A DNA stretch of 64,000 nucleotides. Origin: Frateuria_A sp035943815 (GTDB taxonomy: Bacteria; Pseudomonadota; Gammaproteobacteria; Xanthomonadales; Rhodanobacteraceae). Under the pieces are notes generated by a model that did not search any database, was not told the DNA's origin, and saw nothing but the letters and a program-made list of their open reading frames with translations. The first letter of the stretch is position 1; the number at the start of each line of letters is the position of its first letter. Shown piece by piece: positions 33,971 through 45,400 of this stretch. The translations under genes and the position numbers were made by a program. Location: the NCBI RefSeq assembly GCF_035943815.1, contig NZ_DASZBU010000014.1, positions 62,001-126,000 of the forward strand, given 5' to 3'.

Positions 33971-34876
33971 TCACGTCGCGTGCTGCAGCACGAAGCCCGC
34001 ATCCTGCACGGGCGCGAGCAGCCAGTGGTCGGCCAGCAGGAAGGCGAACAGCGCCATCAGGTACACGATCGAGTACTTGAACACGCGCATGGCGAAAAAC
34101 TCGTCCGGCGGATTGAGCAGGCGCACGGCGTAGTAGAGGAAGCCGCCGCCGAGCACCATGGCGCCGCCCAGATAGACCGCGCCGCTGAAGCCGGTCAGCG
34201 CAGGCAGCAGCGTCACCAGCACCAGCAGCACCGTGTAGAACAGCACGTGCCAGCGCGTGTAGGCGACCCCGTGGGTGACCGGCAGCATCGGGATCTGCGC
34301 ACGTGCGTAGTCGTCCCGGCGGAAGATCGCCAGCGCCCAGAAATGCGGCGGGGTCCAGACGAAGATGATCAGGCACAGCTGCAGCGCGAAGGCATGCAGC
34401 TGCCCGGTCACCGCGGTCCAGCCCAGCACCGGCGGGATCGCGCCGGCCAGGCCGCCGATCACGATGTTCTGCGGCGTGGCGCGTTTGAGATAGGCGGTGT
34501 ACACCAGCGCGTAGCCGATCAGGCCGCCGAAGGTGAGCCACGCGGTCAGCGGATTGACCAGCAGCGCCAGCACCAGCATCGAGACGACCCCTAGTGCGAT
34601 GGCGAAAACCAATACCTGGCGGGGCTTCAGCGCACCGGTGGCCAGCGGCCTGCGCGCGGTGCGTGCCATGAGCTTGTCGATGCGCTCGTCGATCAGATGA
34701 TTGAACGCGGCGGCCGAGCCGGACGCCATCCAGATGCCGAGCGTCCCGAACACCAGCGCACGCCACGGCGGGATGCCCGGCACCGCCAGGAACATGCCGA
34801 TCACCGAACAGAACACCAGCAGCGCGACCACGCGCGGCTTGGTCAGTTGCAGGTATTCGCGCAGGTGCGCGCTCAT
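33971..34876 (-). CDS. ctaB: Protohaem IX farnesyltransferase (haem O synthase)
   Basis: 301 residues, UbiA superfamily, also called CyoE. Adds the farnesyl group to protohaem to make haem O. LREYLQLTKPRVVALLVFCSV at the start and the prenyl-diphosphate motif NHLIDERIDKLMARTARRPL are characteristic; about nine membrane helices. The start overlaps ctaA by 4 bases. Together with CtaA it makes haem A for the oxidase encoded to its right. Confidence 0.96.
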   Translation of the reverse strand: MSAHLREYLQLTKPRVVALLVFCSVIGMFLAVPGIPPWRALVFGTLGIWMASGSAAAFNHLIDERIDKLMARTARRPLATGALKPRQVLVFAIALGVVSMLVLALLVNPLTAWLTFGGLIGYALVYTAYLKRATPQNIVIGGLAGAIPPVLGWTAVTGQLHAFALQLCLIIFVWTPPHFWALAIFRRDDYARAQIPMLPVTHGVAYTRWHVLFYTVLLVLVTLLPALTGFSGAVYLGGAMVLGGGFLYYAVRLLNPPDEFFAMRVFKYSIVYLMALFAFLLADHWLLAPVQDAGFVLQHAT

Positions 34877-36117
34877 CGCGGTAACTCCACGGATGCCGAT
34901 GCCGCATCATCCGTGCGCGGCTGCGTGCGTGCCAGTGTCGCCAGCAGCGTGAACAGCAGCAACGCGGCCACGCCGTTGTGGGCCGTGGCGACCGGCAACG
35001 GCAAGCCAAAGTGCACGTTGCTGATGCCGAGCAGGACCTGCGCGAGGAGCACCACGCCGATCGCCGCGCCTGCCAGGCGCAGGCCACGCCGGGCAAGGCG
35101 ATGCCCCAACCACAGGAGGTAGGCGAACACCACCAGCGCACCGATGCGGTGTGCGATCTGGATCGCGCTGCGCGCCGCCATGTCCAGCACGCCGCCCTCG
35201 TAGTTCACGCCTATGCCACGCCAGAGCACGAAGCCTTGCTTGAAGTCGGTCGGCGGCGCCCATTGCCCGAGGCACTTGGGGAACGCGTCGGGACCGGTGC
35301 CGCAGGCGAGCGCGGCATAGTTGGACGACGTCCAGCCGCCGAGCGCGATCTGGCACGCCAGCAGCACGATGCCCAGCGCGATCCATCGGCGCAGGGACGC
35401 ATGGCGTGCGTCCGGCGCGCCGACGCCGGCCAGCCGCAGCGCGACGTAGGCAAGCAGCGCGAAGGTGGTGATGCCGCCCAGAAGGTGGCCCATCACTACG
35501 ATGGGCTTGAGCAGCAGCGTCACCGTCCACATCCCAAGCATGGCCTGGAAGATGATCACCGCAAGCGCCAGCACGGCCAGCCGCCAGGCGCCGGGACGTG
35601 GAAGACCGGCCGCCGTCGCCAGCGGCAGCGCGATGGCGATCACCGCCAGCAGCGAGGACCATGCATGTTCGCCGTGCATGTACAGGCTTACCCCGCCGGC
35701 CGCGAACACGGCGCCCAGCACCACGGCCAGTCGCGCCCGGCGCGGTCGCCAGGCGGCGAGCAAGGCCAGGGCCAGCACCAGAACACCCAGCGTGCCCGCG
35801 AGGAAGCGATGCACTTGCTCGCGCCAGGCCTTGGTGGCCTCGTACGGGCGATCCGGGAAGGCCGCATCGGCACGTGCCACCGCCTGCTCGTGATGCGGCC
35901 AGGTCACCTGTCCATAGCAGGTGGGCCAGTCCGGACAGGACAACCCCGCATTGGACAGCCGCACGAACGCACCGAACATCACCACGCCGAAGGCGAACAC
36001 CGCCGCGCCCAGCGCCAGCCAGCGCATGATCCGGCGCAGCTTGCGCGCACCCGCCTCGCCGGAAGCGCCGGCATGGGCATCCACGTTCGCCTGCATCGTC
36101 TTGTCGTGCGCGCTCAT
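34873..36117 (-). CDS. ctaA: Haem A synthase (COX15/CtaA family)
   Basis: 414 residues, eight membrane helices. Oxidises the C8 methyl of haem O to a formyl group. FVRLSNAGLSCPDWPTCYGQ is the conserved first loop, EQVHRFLAGTLG and GHLLGGITTF carry haem-ligand histidines, and AHRIGALVVFAYLL holds the third. It overlaps the neighbours on both sides by 4 bases (ATGA), so surf1, the SCO-like gene, ctaA and ctaB are translationally coupled. Confidence 0.96.
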   Translation of the reverse strand: MSAHDKTMQANVDAHAGASGEAGARKLRRIMRWLALGAAVFAFGVVMFGAFVRLSNAGLSCPDWPTCYGQVTWPHHEQAVARADAAFPDRPYEATKAWREQVHRFLAGTLGVLVLALALLAAWRPRRARLAVVLGAVFAAGGVSLYMHGEHAWSSLLAVIAIALPLATAAGLPRPGAWRLAVLALAVIIFQAMLGMWTVTLLLKPIVVMGHLLGGITTFALLAYVALRLAGVGAPDARHASLRRWIALGIVLLACQIALGGWTSSNYAALACGTGPDAFPKCLGQWAPPTDFKQGFVLWRGIGVNYEGGVLDMAARSAIQIAHRIGALVVFAYLLWLGHRLARRGLRLAGAAIGVVLLAQVLLGISNVHFGLPLPVATAHNGVAALLLFTLLATLARTQPRTDDAASASVELPR

Positions 36118-36689
36118 TTGACCACCTTGATCACGTCCCGCATCAGGCCCGTGCCGTCGAAGCCTGCCGGATAGAAAGCCAAGGCCGTTCCGTTGGATTC
36201 GACCAGCAGCGCGCTCACGCTGTCGGCCGTGGCGGGTCGGAAGGCCGCCAGCTTGCCCTCGTCGTCGCGCCCGAACGTCCAGTACGTCTTCACCGCCGCC
36301 TGCTGGGCAGGGTCGGCCGGCGGCTCGCCCAGATACAGGAGCCGCAGGCGCTGCTGGTTGCGATTGAGCATGACCCAGGCCTTGGCCATGCCGCTCAGCG
36401 CATCGAAGCAGCGCGCAGCGCAGCCGGGTCCGGCCAGCGCGACCAGCGTCATGCGCGGCTGGGCCGGATCGCGCCAGGCGTAGTCGCCGCCGCCGGCCAG
36501 ACTCACGCGCAGATGCTCGTCGACGAAGTTGCGCTGCGGCTGGACCGGCTGGCCGTAGCCCTTCCCGCCGGGCTGCCAGCCGGCGAAGGTGAGCAGGCCG
36601 GCGACGATCATCGGCGCGGCGAAGACGGCCGCGATGGCCAGGAGCTTCAGGCGGGCGGCCTTGGGCGGGGATGGCGCAGGTGTACTCAT
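36114..36689 (-). CDS. SCO-like thioredoxin-fold protein of the cox cluster
   Basis: 191 residues. One N-terminal membrane anchor (AIAAVFAAPMIVAGLLTFAG) and an exported domain with CAARC, a CxxxC pair in the position where SCO copper chaperones have their copper-binding cysteines (LVALAGPGCAARCFDALSG). The equivalent gene sits between SURF1 and ctaA in Pseudomonas (the PA0111 position). A role in CuA-site assembly or redox is inferred from the CxxxC and context; the partner histidine of true SCO proteins was not identified. Confidence 0.75.
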   Translation of the reverse strand: MSTPAPSPPKAARLKLLAIAAVFAAPMIVAGLLTFAGWQPGGKGYGQPVQPQRNFVDEHLRVSLAGGGDYAWRDPAQPRMTLVALAGPGCAARCFDALSGMAKAWVMLNRNQQRLRLLYLGEPPADPAQQAAVKTYWTFGRDDEGKLAAFRPATADSVSALLVESNGTALAFYPAGFDGTGLMRDVIKVVK

Positions 36690-37426
36690 CGGTTGTCCGT
36701 GCGTCGGGGGCGGCGCTTGCGGTGCAGGATCGCGAAGATCACCAACACCGCCACCGCAAAGCTGAACCATTGGAAGGCGTAGGCCCGATGCCGTGCCGGC
36801 GGCATCGAGGAGAAATCGAACGCATGCACGCGCTGGTAGATCGACGCCGGATCGGCATCGAGCGCGAGCACGCGCGGATAGAGCGGGCGCCCCAGATCCT
36901 TGGCCACCTGCGCCAGGTCGAGGTAGATCGTGGTCTTGGGCCAGTGCGATTGGCTGGTCAGCGCATCGCCGCCCAGTTCCAGGCCGACGCCCGGTGGCGG
37001 CAGATAGAGTCCGTGCAGGCGCACGTCGCTCAGCGGCAACGGTGGCAGTTGCGGCGCCTTGTCGCTGCCGGTGCCAGGCAGGAAGCCCAGGTCCACCAGC
37101 AGCAGCCGGGGCTGTCCCGCCAGTTCCAGCGGCACATAGGCCTCGACCCCGCCCCGCGCGTCGTGGTGGGGATTGTCCAGCAGGAAGATGCGGTCGCCGA
37201 GATAGCGGCCCGTCACCGCCACCCGCGGAAAGGCGTCGGCCGGCGGCGCCGCGGCCACCTGCCCGAAGGGCACCGGCGCGGCGGCCGCCGCGGCGGCATA
37301 GCGTCGCATCAGGCTGTCCTTGTAGTCGGCCCGGTGCAACTGCCACACGCCCAGACGCACGAACAGCGCGGCCGCAGCCACGGTCAGCAGCACGCTCCAC
37401 CAGGCCGGCCTGCGCCAACGTGTCAC
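36686..37426 (-). CDS. SURF1 family oxidase assembly protein
   Basis: 246 residues with a membrane helix at each end (SVLLTVAAAALFVRLGVWQL and FAVAVLVIFAILHRKRR) and the SURF1 motifs LGVWQLHRADYK, VTGRYL, and RAYAFQWFSFA. SURF1 (Shy1) helps insert haem a into subunit I of aa3 oxidase. It overlaps the next gene by 4 bases. It is divergent from the DUF2909 gene. Confidence 0.93.
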   Translation of the reverse strand: MTRWRRPAWWSVLLTVAAAALFVRLGVWQLHRADYKDSLMRRYAAAAAAAPVPFGQVAAAPPADAFPRVAVTGRYLGDRIFLLDNPHHDARGGVEAYVPLELAGQPRLLLVDLGFLPGTGSDKAPQLPPLPLSDVRLHGLYLPPPGVGLELGGDALTSQSHWPKTTIYLDLAQVAKDLGRPLYPRVLALDADPASIYQRVHAFDFSSMPPARHRAYAFQWFSFAVAVLVIFAILHRKRRPRRTDNR

Positions 37427-37485
37427 GGGGAGGCCTCGGCGGCCGTGGCTATACTGCCGGCTCGGAAGTCGTTCGGACCGCTCAC

Positions 37486-37701
37486 GTGGAAACCATCTAC
37501 AAAATCGCGCTGGTGATCATGTTCCTGATCGTGGTGTTCAACCTCGGCCAGGCGCTCTATTTCATGATGACCGACAAGGACGGCAGCAAACGCACCGCCT
37601 GGGCGCTGACCCGGCGCATCGGCCTGTCGATCGTGCTGATCGCCATGATCATGCTGGGCATCTGGATGGGCTGGCTGCAGCCCCATGGCGTCGGCCGCTA
37701 A
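37486..37701 (+). CDS. DUF2909 twin-transmembrane protein
   Basis: 71 residues starting with GTG at 37486. Two helices (IALVIMFLIVVFNLGQALYFM and IGLSIVLIAMIMLGIWMGWL) flank TDKDGSKRTAWALTRR. The family is almost always found in cytochrome oxidase clusters, as here (the PA0109 position in Pseudomonas). Alone in this cluster it is on the plus strand. A TATACT box about 30 bases before the start may be its -10 element. Confidence 0.85.
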   Translation: METIYKIALVIMFLIVVFNLGQALYFMMTDKDGSKRTAWALTRRIGLSIVLIAMIMLGIWMGWLQPHGVGR

Positions 37702-37785
37702 TTGTAGCCGGCGGCGCCGGCCGGGGCCGCGAGCGCGACATTTAGTGCACGACCGCCCACGTCGCCCCCGGTCCGGCGTCCAAAT

Positions 37786-37813
37786 AAAAAGCCCGCCATC
37801 CGGCGGGCTTTTT
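37786..37813. terminator. Bidirectional terminator between DUF2909 and coxC
   Basis: GCCCGCC (37791-37797) and GGCGGGC (37802-37808) enclose an ATCC loop, flanked by AAAAA and TTTTT. The structure works on both strands and ends both converging genes. Confidence 0.9.
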
Positions 37814-37835
37814 GCTCTGCGGAGCGTGGTGTCGC

Positions 37836-38723
37836 TCAGAGGATGTAGACGAACATGAACAGGCCCAGCCAGACCACGTCCACAAAGTGCCAGTACCACG
37901 CCACCGCCTCGAAACCGAAGTGATGCTCCGGGGTGAAGTGGCCCTTGAGCACACGCAGCCAGATGACCGCCAGCATGATCGTGCCCAGCGTCACGTGCAG
38001 GCCGTGGAAGCCGGTCAGCATGAAGAAGGTCGAGCCGTACACGCCGGTGTGCAGGGTGAGGTTGAGCTCCTTGTAGGCCTCGATGTACTCGTGCGCCTGG
38101 GCATACACGAAGGTCGCACCCAGCAGCACGGTCAGCCCCAGGAACACCAGAACCTTGTTGCGATGGCCGGCCCTCAGCGCATGGTGCGCGATGGTCACGG
38201 TGACGCTGGAGGTAAGCAGGATCAGCGTGTTCAGCAGCGGCAGGCCCCACGGCGCCACCGTCTGGAAGTTGCCGCCGATGTTGGCCGGTCCGTTGCCGCC
38301 GCCGGCGCCCCACGCTGCGGCGTAGTCGCTCCACAGGAACTGGTGGGTCAGCACGCCGTGGCCCGCGCCGCCCAGCCACGGCACCGAGAACATGCGGGTG
38401 TAGAACAGCGCGCCGAAGAAAGCCGCGAAGAACATCACCTCGGAAAAGATGAACCACATCATGCCCATGCGGAACGAGCGGTCCACCTGGGCGTCGTAGC
38501 GGCCGGCCAGCGATTCATGGATCACCGAACGGAACCAGCCGAAGAACATCAGCAGGATGCCGATGAAGCCGATGGTGATGACCGTCTTGCCGAAGCCCGC
38601 TTCGCCCGGCGCGGCATTCAACCAATGCGCGGCACCGAGTACGGTGATGAACATGACCACCGCGGCCACGATCGGCCACTGGCTCTTGGCCGGTACGAAG
38701 TAAGCGCCTTGCTGCTGACCCAT
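37836..38723 (-). CDS. coxC: Cytochrome c oxidase subunit III
   Basis: 295 residues, seven membrane helices. The start MGQQQGAYFVPAKSQWP at 38723 is the family N-terminus. MGMMWFIFSEVMFFAAFFGAL is split around the conserved EVMFF carboxylate, and HEYIEAYKELN and GFHGLHVTLGTIML are further signatures; it ends WHFVDVVWLGLFMFVYIL. Subunit III stabilises the aa3-type oxidase and keeps its proton uptake active. It is the last gene of the coxB operon before the terminator. Confidence 0.96.
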   Translation of the reverse strand: MGQQQGAYFVPAKSQWPIVAAVVMFITVLGAAHWLNAAPGEAGFGKTVITIGFIGILLMFFGWFRSVIHESLAGRYDAQVDRSFRMGMMWFIFSEVMFFAAFFGALFYTRMFSVPWLGGAGHGVLTHQFLWSDYAAAWGAGGGNGPANIGGNFQTVAPWGLPLLNTLILLTSSVTVTIAHHALRAGHRNKVLVFLGLTVLLGATFVYAQAHEYIEAYKELNLTLHTGVYGSTFFMLTGFHGLHVTLGTIMLAVIWLRVLKGHFTPEHHFGFEAVAWYWHFVDVVWLGLFMFVYIL

Positions 38724-38824
38724 GAGTGATCCCCGTGGATATCTCTTGATTTGCTTCCATCCCCGCCATGCCACACGGGGAACTGCTGCCGACGCGCCGC
38801 GGCGCGCCGGGGAAAAACCCTTAA

Positions 38825-39005
38825 CTAGCCGATCTTGAACATGCTCAGGATCGAGAGCAGGAAAAACGCCACCGCGATCGTTCCGGCGATCCAGAGCGTG
38901 CGCCGCACGCCTGTCCGGTACGACGGCTCCCGGTCTTTTGCCTGCCCTTTCATCGTTTCGCGCCCACCCGACGCACCCGCCGCCAGGACGGGTGCGCCCG
39001 TTGCA

Positions 39006-39013
<8 letters not shown>
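38825..39013 (-). CDS. 62-residue single-helix membrane protein in the cox operon
   Basis: Starts at 39013, overlapping the coxA stop by 8 bases. A polar 37-residue head (MSDATGAPVLAAG, then GQAKDREPSYRTGVRR) precedes one membrane helix (TLWIAGTIAVAFFLLSILSM). It occupies the place where ctaG/cox11 usually stands, but lacks the exported copper-binding domain. It may be an oxidase-specific small subunit or assembly factor. An inverted repeat CGCGCC/GGCGCG lies in the gap before coxC at about 38793-38806. Confidence 0.65.
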
Positions 39014-40622
<1,609 letters not shown>

Positions 40623-40678
40623 GGCCTTGCACCTCTACCTAATGCGAATACTTGGAAAGCGGATGGACGGGCGGAGCC

Positions 40679-41635
40679 TTAGCCCTGCTTGCCCGCGGTC
40701 TTTGCAGCCGGGTTGGCCGGTGCCGCGGCGGTCGACGCCTTCGCGGGCATCGGCGTCGCTGGCGTGGCCGGCGGCGCCTTGGTGGCGGCTTCCTGCTGCG
40801 CCAGCCAGCGGGCGAACTCGGCCTTCGGCAGCGCCTTCACCACGATCGGCATGAAGCCGTGGTCCTGGCCGCAGAGTTCGGCGCACTGGCCGCGGTAGGT
40901 GCCGGGCACCTTGATGTTGGTCCAGGCCGCGTTGACGATGCCCGGGATCGCGTCCATCTTCCAGCCCAGCGCCGGCACCCACCAGGAGTGGATCACGTCG
41001 CCAGCGGTGATTACGAAGCGGATCTTGGTGTCGACCGGGACTACCAGCGGCTTGTCCACGTTGAGCAGGTAGGTGTTCTCGTCACCGACCTTGACAGCGC
41101 GCGGGTCCAGGCCGGAGTCGAGCTGGCGGGTCTCGTTGCTCTGCTCGTCGAGCTTGGACATGAAGCCGACCTTGTCGATCGCCTTGCCCTGGTAGTCGAC
41201 GTAGTCGTACCGCCACTTCCACTGGTAGCCGGTGACCTTGACGGTCATCTGCGAGCCGGTGGTGTCGGCGAAGGAAGTCAGGCCCCCGGTGGCCATCCAC
41301 GCCAGGATGATCAGGATGATCACCGGGATGGTGGTCCACACCACTTCGAGCATGGTGTTGTGCGACCACTTCTCCGCCACCGCGCCCCGCGATTTGCGGA
41401 AGCGGAACATGGCGATGAACATCGCGCCGAACACCAGGACGCCGATCACGATGCACACGCCGAGTGCGACGTTGTTGAGGAAGTAAGGCTCGGACGACCA
41501 CTCGGTCACGCCGCGGGTCATGTTGAGCTGGCCCGGCTGAGGGTTGGCCCACGCCGTACTAACCCACGCCGCCCCGCCGAACAGCGCACAGGCTGCTGCC
41601 GCCCATGCCTTGAACCTGATGCCGCCAGATGTCAT
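40679..41635 (-). CDS. coxB: Cytochrome c oxidase subunit II
   Basis: 318 residues; the start MTSGGIRF at 41635 follows GTGCAGGAC. A signal/membrane segment (ALFGGAAWVSTAWAN), two helices (ALGVCIVIGVLVFGAMFIAM and VVWTTIPVIILIILAW) and a periplasmic cupredoxin domain with the CuA ligands (CAELCGQDHGFM, about residue 250). The C-terminus is an Ala/Pro-rich tail (PPATPATPMPAKAST) with no haem c motif, so it is a plain aa3 subunit II. Confidence 0.97.
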   Translation of the reverse strand: MTSGGIRFKAWAAAACALFGGAAWVSTAWANPQPGQLNMTRGVTEWSSEPYFLNNVALGVCIVIGVLVFGAMFIAMFRFRKSRGAVAEKWSHNTMLEVVWTTIPVIILIILAWMATGGLTSFADTTGSQMTVKVTGYQWKWRYDYVDYQGKAIDKVGFMSKLDEQSNETRQLDSGLDPRAVKVGDENTYLLNVDKPLVVPVDTKIRFVITAGDVIHSWWVPALGWKMDAIPGIVNAAWTNIKVPGTYRGQCAELCGQDHGFMPIVVKALPKAEFARWLAQQEAATKAPPATPATPMPAKASTAAAPANPAAKTAGKQG

Positions 41636-41655
41636 GTCCTGCACCTTTGTTGTAG

Positions 41656-42141
41656 CTACCTGCACGGCTGGCCTTGCACATCGGCCAGCAGCACCTTGAG
41701 TTTTCCAGCCACCTCGGCGCGTTCCTCCTCGGCGAGGAAAGCTCCGATCTCCAGCTCGCGTCCATGCGACCCCAGCAGCAGACGGTCGTGCCCATTGCCC
41801 GGCGCCAGCCGCACACGCACCCAGTAGGACTGGAAGCAGGCGCGGCGTCGCCCGGGCAGCGAGCGCACTTCCAGCGACGAGGCGTCGAAGGTGATGCGTT
41901 CGCTGCGGTCACCCGCGCGCCAGGCCTGCCTCAGGGCAAGGGCCATCGCGCAGGACTCGACCAGGGCAAACAGCGGAGCGAACACATTCCCCTGCCACGC
42001 GCCCAACCCGGCCGTCGTCAGCGCCAAGGCCGCCAGAACCACGATCAAGCGACGCAGTCCGCGTCGGCTGAGTGCGCGATTGGGCCGAAGCCACATCGTC
42101 ACGCACGGCAGGCCGGCGGCAGCTGGTCGAAGCACGATCAT
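41656..42141 (-). CDS. DUF2244 family membrane protein
   Basis: 161 residues with two helices (RLIVVLAALALTTAGLGAW and VFAPLFALVESCAMALALRQA) and a C-terminal DUF2244 domain (ERITFDASSLEVRSL, CFQSYWVRVRL, GRELEIGAFLAEEER). The family is often found immediately before coxB, as here (20-base gap). The start MIVLRP at 42141 is a choice among several; the ribosome site is weak. Function unknown, presumably tied to the oxidase. Confidence 0.8.
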   Translation of the reverse strand: MIVLRPAAAGLPCVTMWLRPNRALSRRGLRRLIVVLAALALTTAGLGAWQGNVFAPLFALVESCAMALALRQAWRAGDRSERITFDASSLEVRSLPGRRRACFQSYWVRVRLAPGNGHDRLLLGSHGRELEIGAFLAEEERAEVAGKLKVLLADVQGQPCR

Positions 42142-42443
42142 GGGGATCCGGCGTGCCTGGAACAGCGGAATGATAGGCTGCCGCATCGCAAGGTGGCAAG
42201 AATGTCGCACCCGACTGACCTGGATCATGGTGCCGGGAAACGAGCGGCAGCGACCGGTGGACGCCCACCGCACGGTGCGTAATGCATGGCTGCCGCTCCG
42301 GTCACCGCTCGTTTCCGGCAGGACGGCCGCGGCGGAAGCGCATCAGTCCGAGGGCGTGCCGCCGCACACGGATGCGTGCGCCTGCATGCGGGGCGTACAA
42401 TCGCCGGCTCCCCGCCGCGCCGGCGGTTCCCGACGAACATCCC

Positions 42444-45400
42444 GTGATCGAACCCATCCTCAGCCCCGAACTCCCCGCCGGCGCCGAGCCGGCCCGCGCA
42501 CGCATCACCGCGGCCTGGCTGCGCGACGAGACCGAGGCGGTCAATGACCTGTTGACCCAGGCCACGCTGCCCGCCGTCGAGCGCGAGCAGGTGATCGACC
42601 TGGCCGCCGACCTGGTCAGCCGCGTGCGCGCCCGCGCCAGGGATCAGAGCGCGGTCGAGTCCTTCATGCGTCAGTACGACCTCTCCTCCGAGGAGGGCGT
42701 GCTGCTGATGTGCGTGGCCGAGGCGCTGCTGCGCATCCCGGACAAGGTCACCGCCGACAAGCTGATCCGTGACAAGCTCGGCGATGCCGACTGGAAGAAG
42801 CACCTGGGCCAGAGCGAGTCGCTGTTCGTCAACGCCAGCACCTGGGGCCTGATGCTCACCGGCAAGCTGGTCAACCTGGCCGAGGAAACCCGCCACGACT
42901 TCACCGGTGCGCTCAAGCGCCTGGTCGCGCGCGCCGGCGAGCCGGCGATCCGCCTGGCCGTGCGCCAGGCAATGCGCATCATGGGCCACCAGTTCGTGAT
43001 GGGCCGGACCATCGACGAGGCGCTGGACCGCTGCGCGAAGAAGGAATACGCGATGTACCGCTATTCCTACGACATGCTGGGCGAATCCGCGCTCACCGCC
43101 GAGACGGCCGAGCGCTACCAGGAGGACTACCGCCGCGCGATCGCGCGCATCGGTGCCCGCGGCCCGTTCGCCAACCACACCGTCGCACCGTCGATCTCGG
43201 TCAAGCTCTCGGCGCTGCACCCGCGCTATGAGGTGGCCAACCGCGCGAGCGCGCGGCGCGACCTCACCGCCAAGCTGCTGGAGTTGTCCCAGCTCGCGAT
43301 GAAGCAAGGTATCGCGCTGTCGGTGGATGCCGAGGAGGCCGACCGCCTGGAGCTGTCGCTGGACATCATCGGCGACGTCTTCGCGCATCCCTCGCTGCAG
43401 GGCTGGAACGGCCTGGGGATAGTGGTGCAGGCGTATTCGAAGCGCACCCCGTTCGTGATCGACTGGCTGATCGAGACGGCCCGCGCCACCGGCCGGCTCT
43501 GGTACGTGCGCCTGGTCAAGGGCGCCTACTGGGATGCCGAGATCAAGCGCGCGCAGGAGAGCGGCCTTGCCGGCTACCCGGTCTATACGCGCAAGCCGAA
43601 CACCGACGTTTCCTATCTGGCCTGCGCGCGCAAGCTGTTCGATGCCGGCGTGGAACTGATCTACCCGCAGTTCGCCACGCACAACGCGCACACCATCGCC
43701 GCCGTGCACCACCTGTCCAAGGGGCGGCCGTTCGAGTATCAGCGCCTGCACGGCATGGGCACCGACCTGTACGCCGAGGTGATCGGCGCGCAGAACCTGG
43801 ACGTGCCCTGCCGCGTCTACGCGCCGGTCGGCACGCACGAAGACCTGCTGCCCTACCTGGTACGTCGCCTGCTCGAGAACGGCGCCAACACCAGCTTCGT
43901 CAACCGTGTGGTGGACGAGAGCCTGCCGGTGCGCGAACTGGTCGCCGACCCGTGCGAGACGGTGCGCAGCTTCGCTTCGATTCCCCACCCGCGCATTCCC
44001 CTGCCGGTCAACCTGTACGGCGAACTTCGGAAGAATTCCATGGGCGTGAACTTCTCCAACGACAACGAACTCCGCTCGCTCGCCGACGCGGTCAACAGCC
44101 ATGCCGGCCCGTGGCAGGCCACCCCGCTGGTACCGGGCGGCGCGAACGCCGGCGGTGCGAGCGTGCAGGTCACCAACCCGGCCGACCGCCGCCAGGTGAT
44201 CGGCAGCTATGTCGCCGGCGACGCCGCCATGGCCGACAAGGCGCTGGCCAACGCGGTCGCCGCACAGCCCGGCTGGGATCGCCTGCCGGCCGCCAGCCGT
44301 GCCGCCATCCTGGAGCACGCCGCCGACCAGCTCGAGGCGCGCCGCGGCGAATTCATCGCCCTGTGCGTGCGCGAGGCCGGCAAGAGCCTGCCCGACGCCA
44401 TCGCCGAGATCCGCGAGGCGGCCGACTTCCTGCGCTACTACGCCACCATGGCGCGCCGGCTGTTCGGCCAGCCGGAACAGCTGCCCGGCCCGACCGGCGA
44501 GAGCAACCAGCTGTTCTTGAACGGCCGCGGCGTGTTCGTCTGCATCAGCCCCTGGAATTTCCCGCTGGCGATCTTCCTCGGCCAGGTCTCCGCCGCGCTC
44601 GCCGCCGGCAACGCCGTCATCGCCAAGCCCGCGGAACAGACCTCGCTGATCGGCTACATGGCGGTCAAGCTGCTGCACGAGGCCGGCATCCCCGCCGAGG
44701 TGCTGCAGTACCTGCCGGGCGACGGCGCCGTGGTCGGCGCCGCGCTCACCAAGGACCCGCGCGTGGCCGGCGTAGCCTTCACCGGCTCGACCGAAACCGC
44801 CTGGGCGATCAACCGCGCGCTCGCCTCGCGCAACGCGCCGATCGCCGCCCTGATCGCCGAGACCGGCGGCCAGAACGCGATGATCGCCGACTCCTCTGCC
44901 CTGCCCGAGCAGATCGTCAAGGACGTCATCTCCGCCGCTTTCCAGTCCGCCGGCCAGCGCTGTTCGGCCGCGCGCGTGCTGTTCGTGCAAGAGGACATCG
45001 CCGACAAGGTGATCGGCATGCTCGCCGGCGCGATGGCCGAGCTCAAGGTCGGCGATCCGGGACTGCTCTCCACCGATGTCGGCCCGGTAATCGATGCCGA
45101 CGCGCTTAAGATCCTCGTCGAGCACGCTGCGCGCATGGACAAGGAAGCATCGAAGATCGCCGAGGTCCCGCTCGATCCGGCGACCACGGGCCACGGCACC
45201 TTTTTCGCGCCGCGCGCCTACGAGATCCCCTCGCTCAAGACGCTGACCCGCGAAATCTTCGGCCCCGTGTTGCACGTGATCCGCTGGAAAGCCAACGAGC
45301 TCTCCAGCGTGATCGACCAGATCAACGCCACCGGCTACGGCCTCACGCTCGGCATCCACAGCCGCATCGACGATACCGTGCAGTTCATCCAGAGCCGCGC

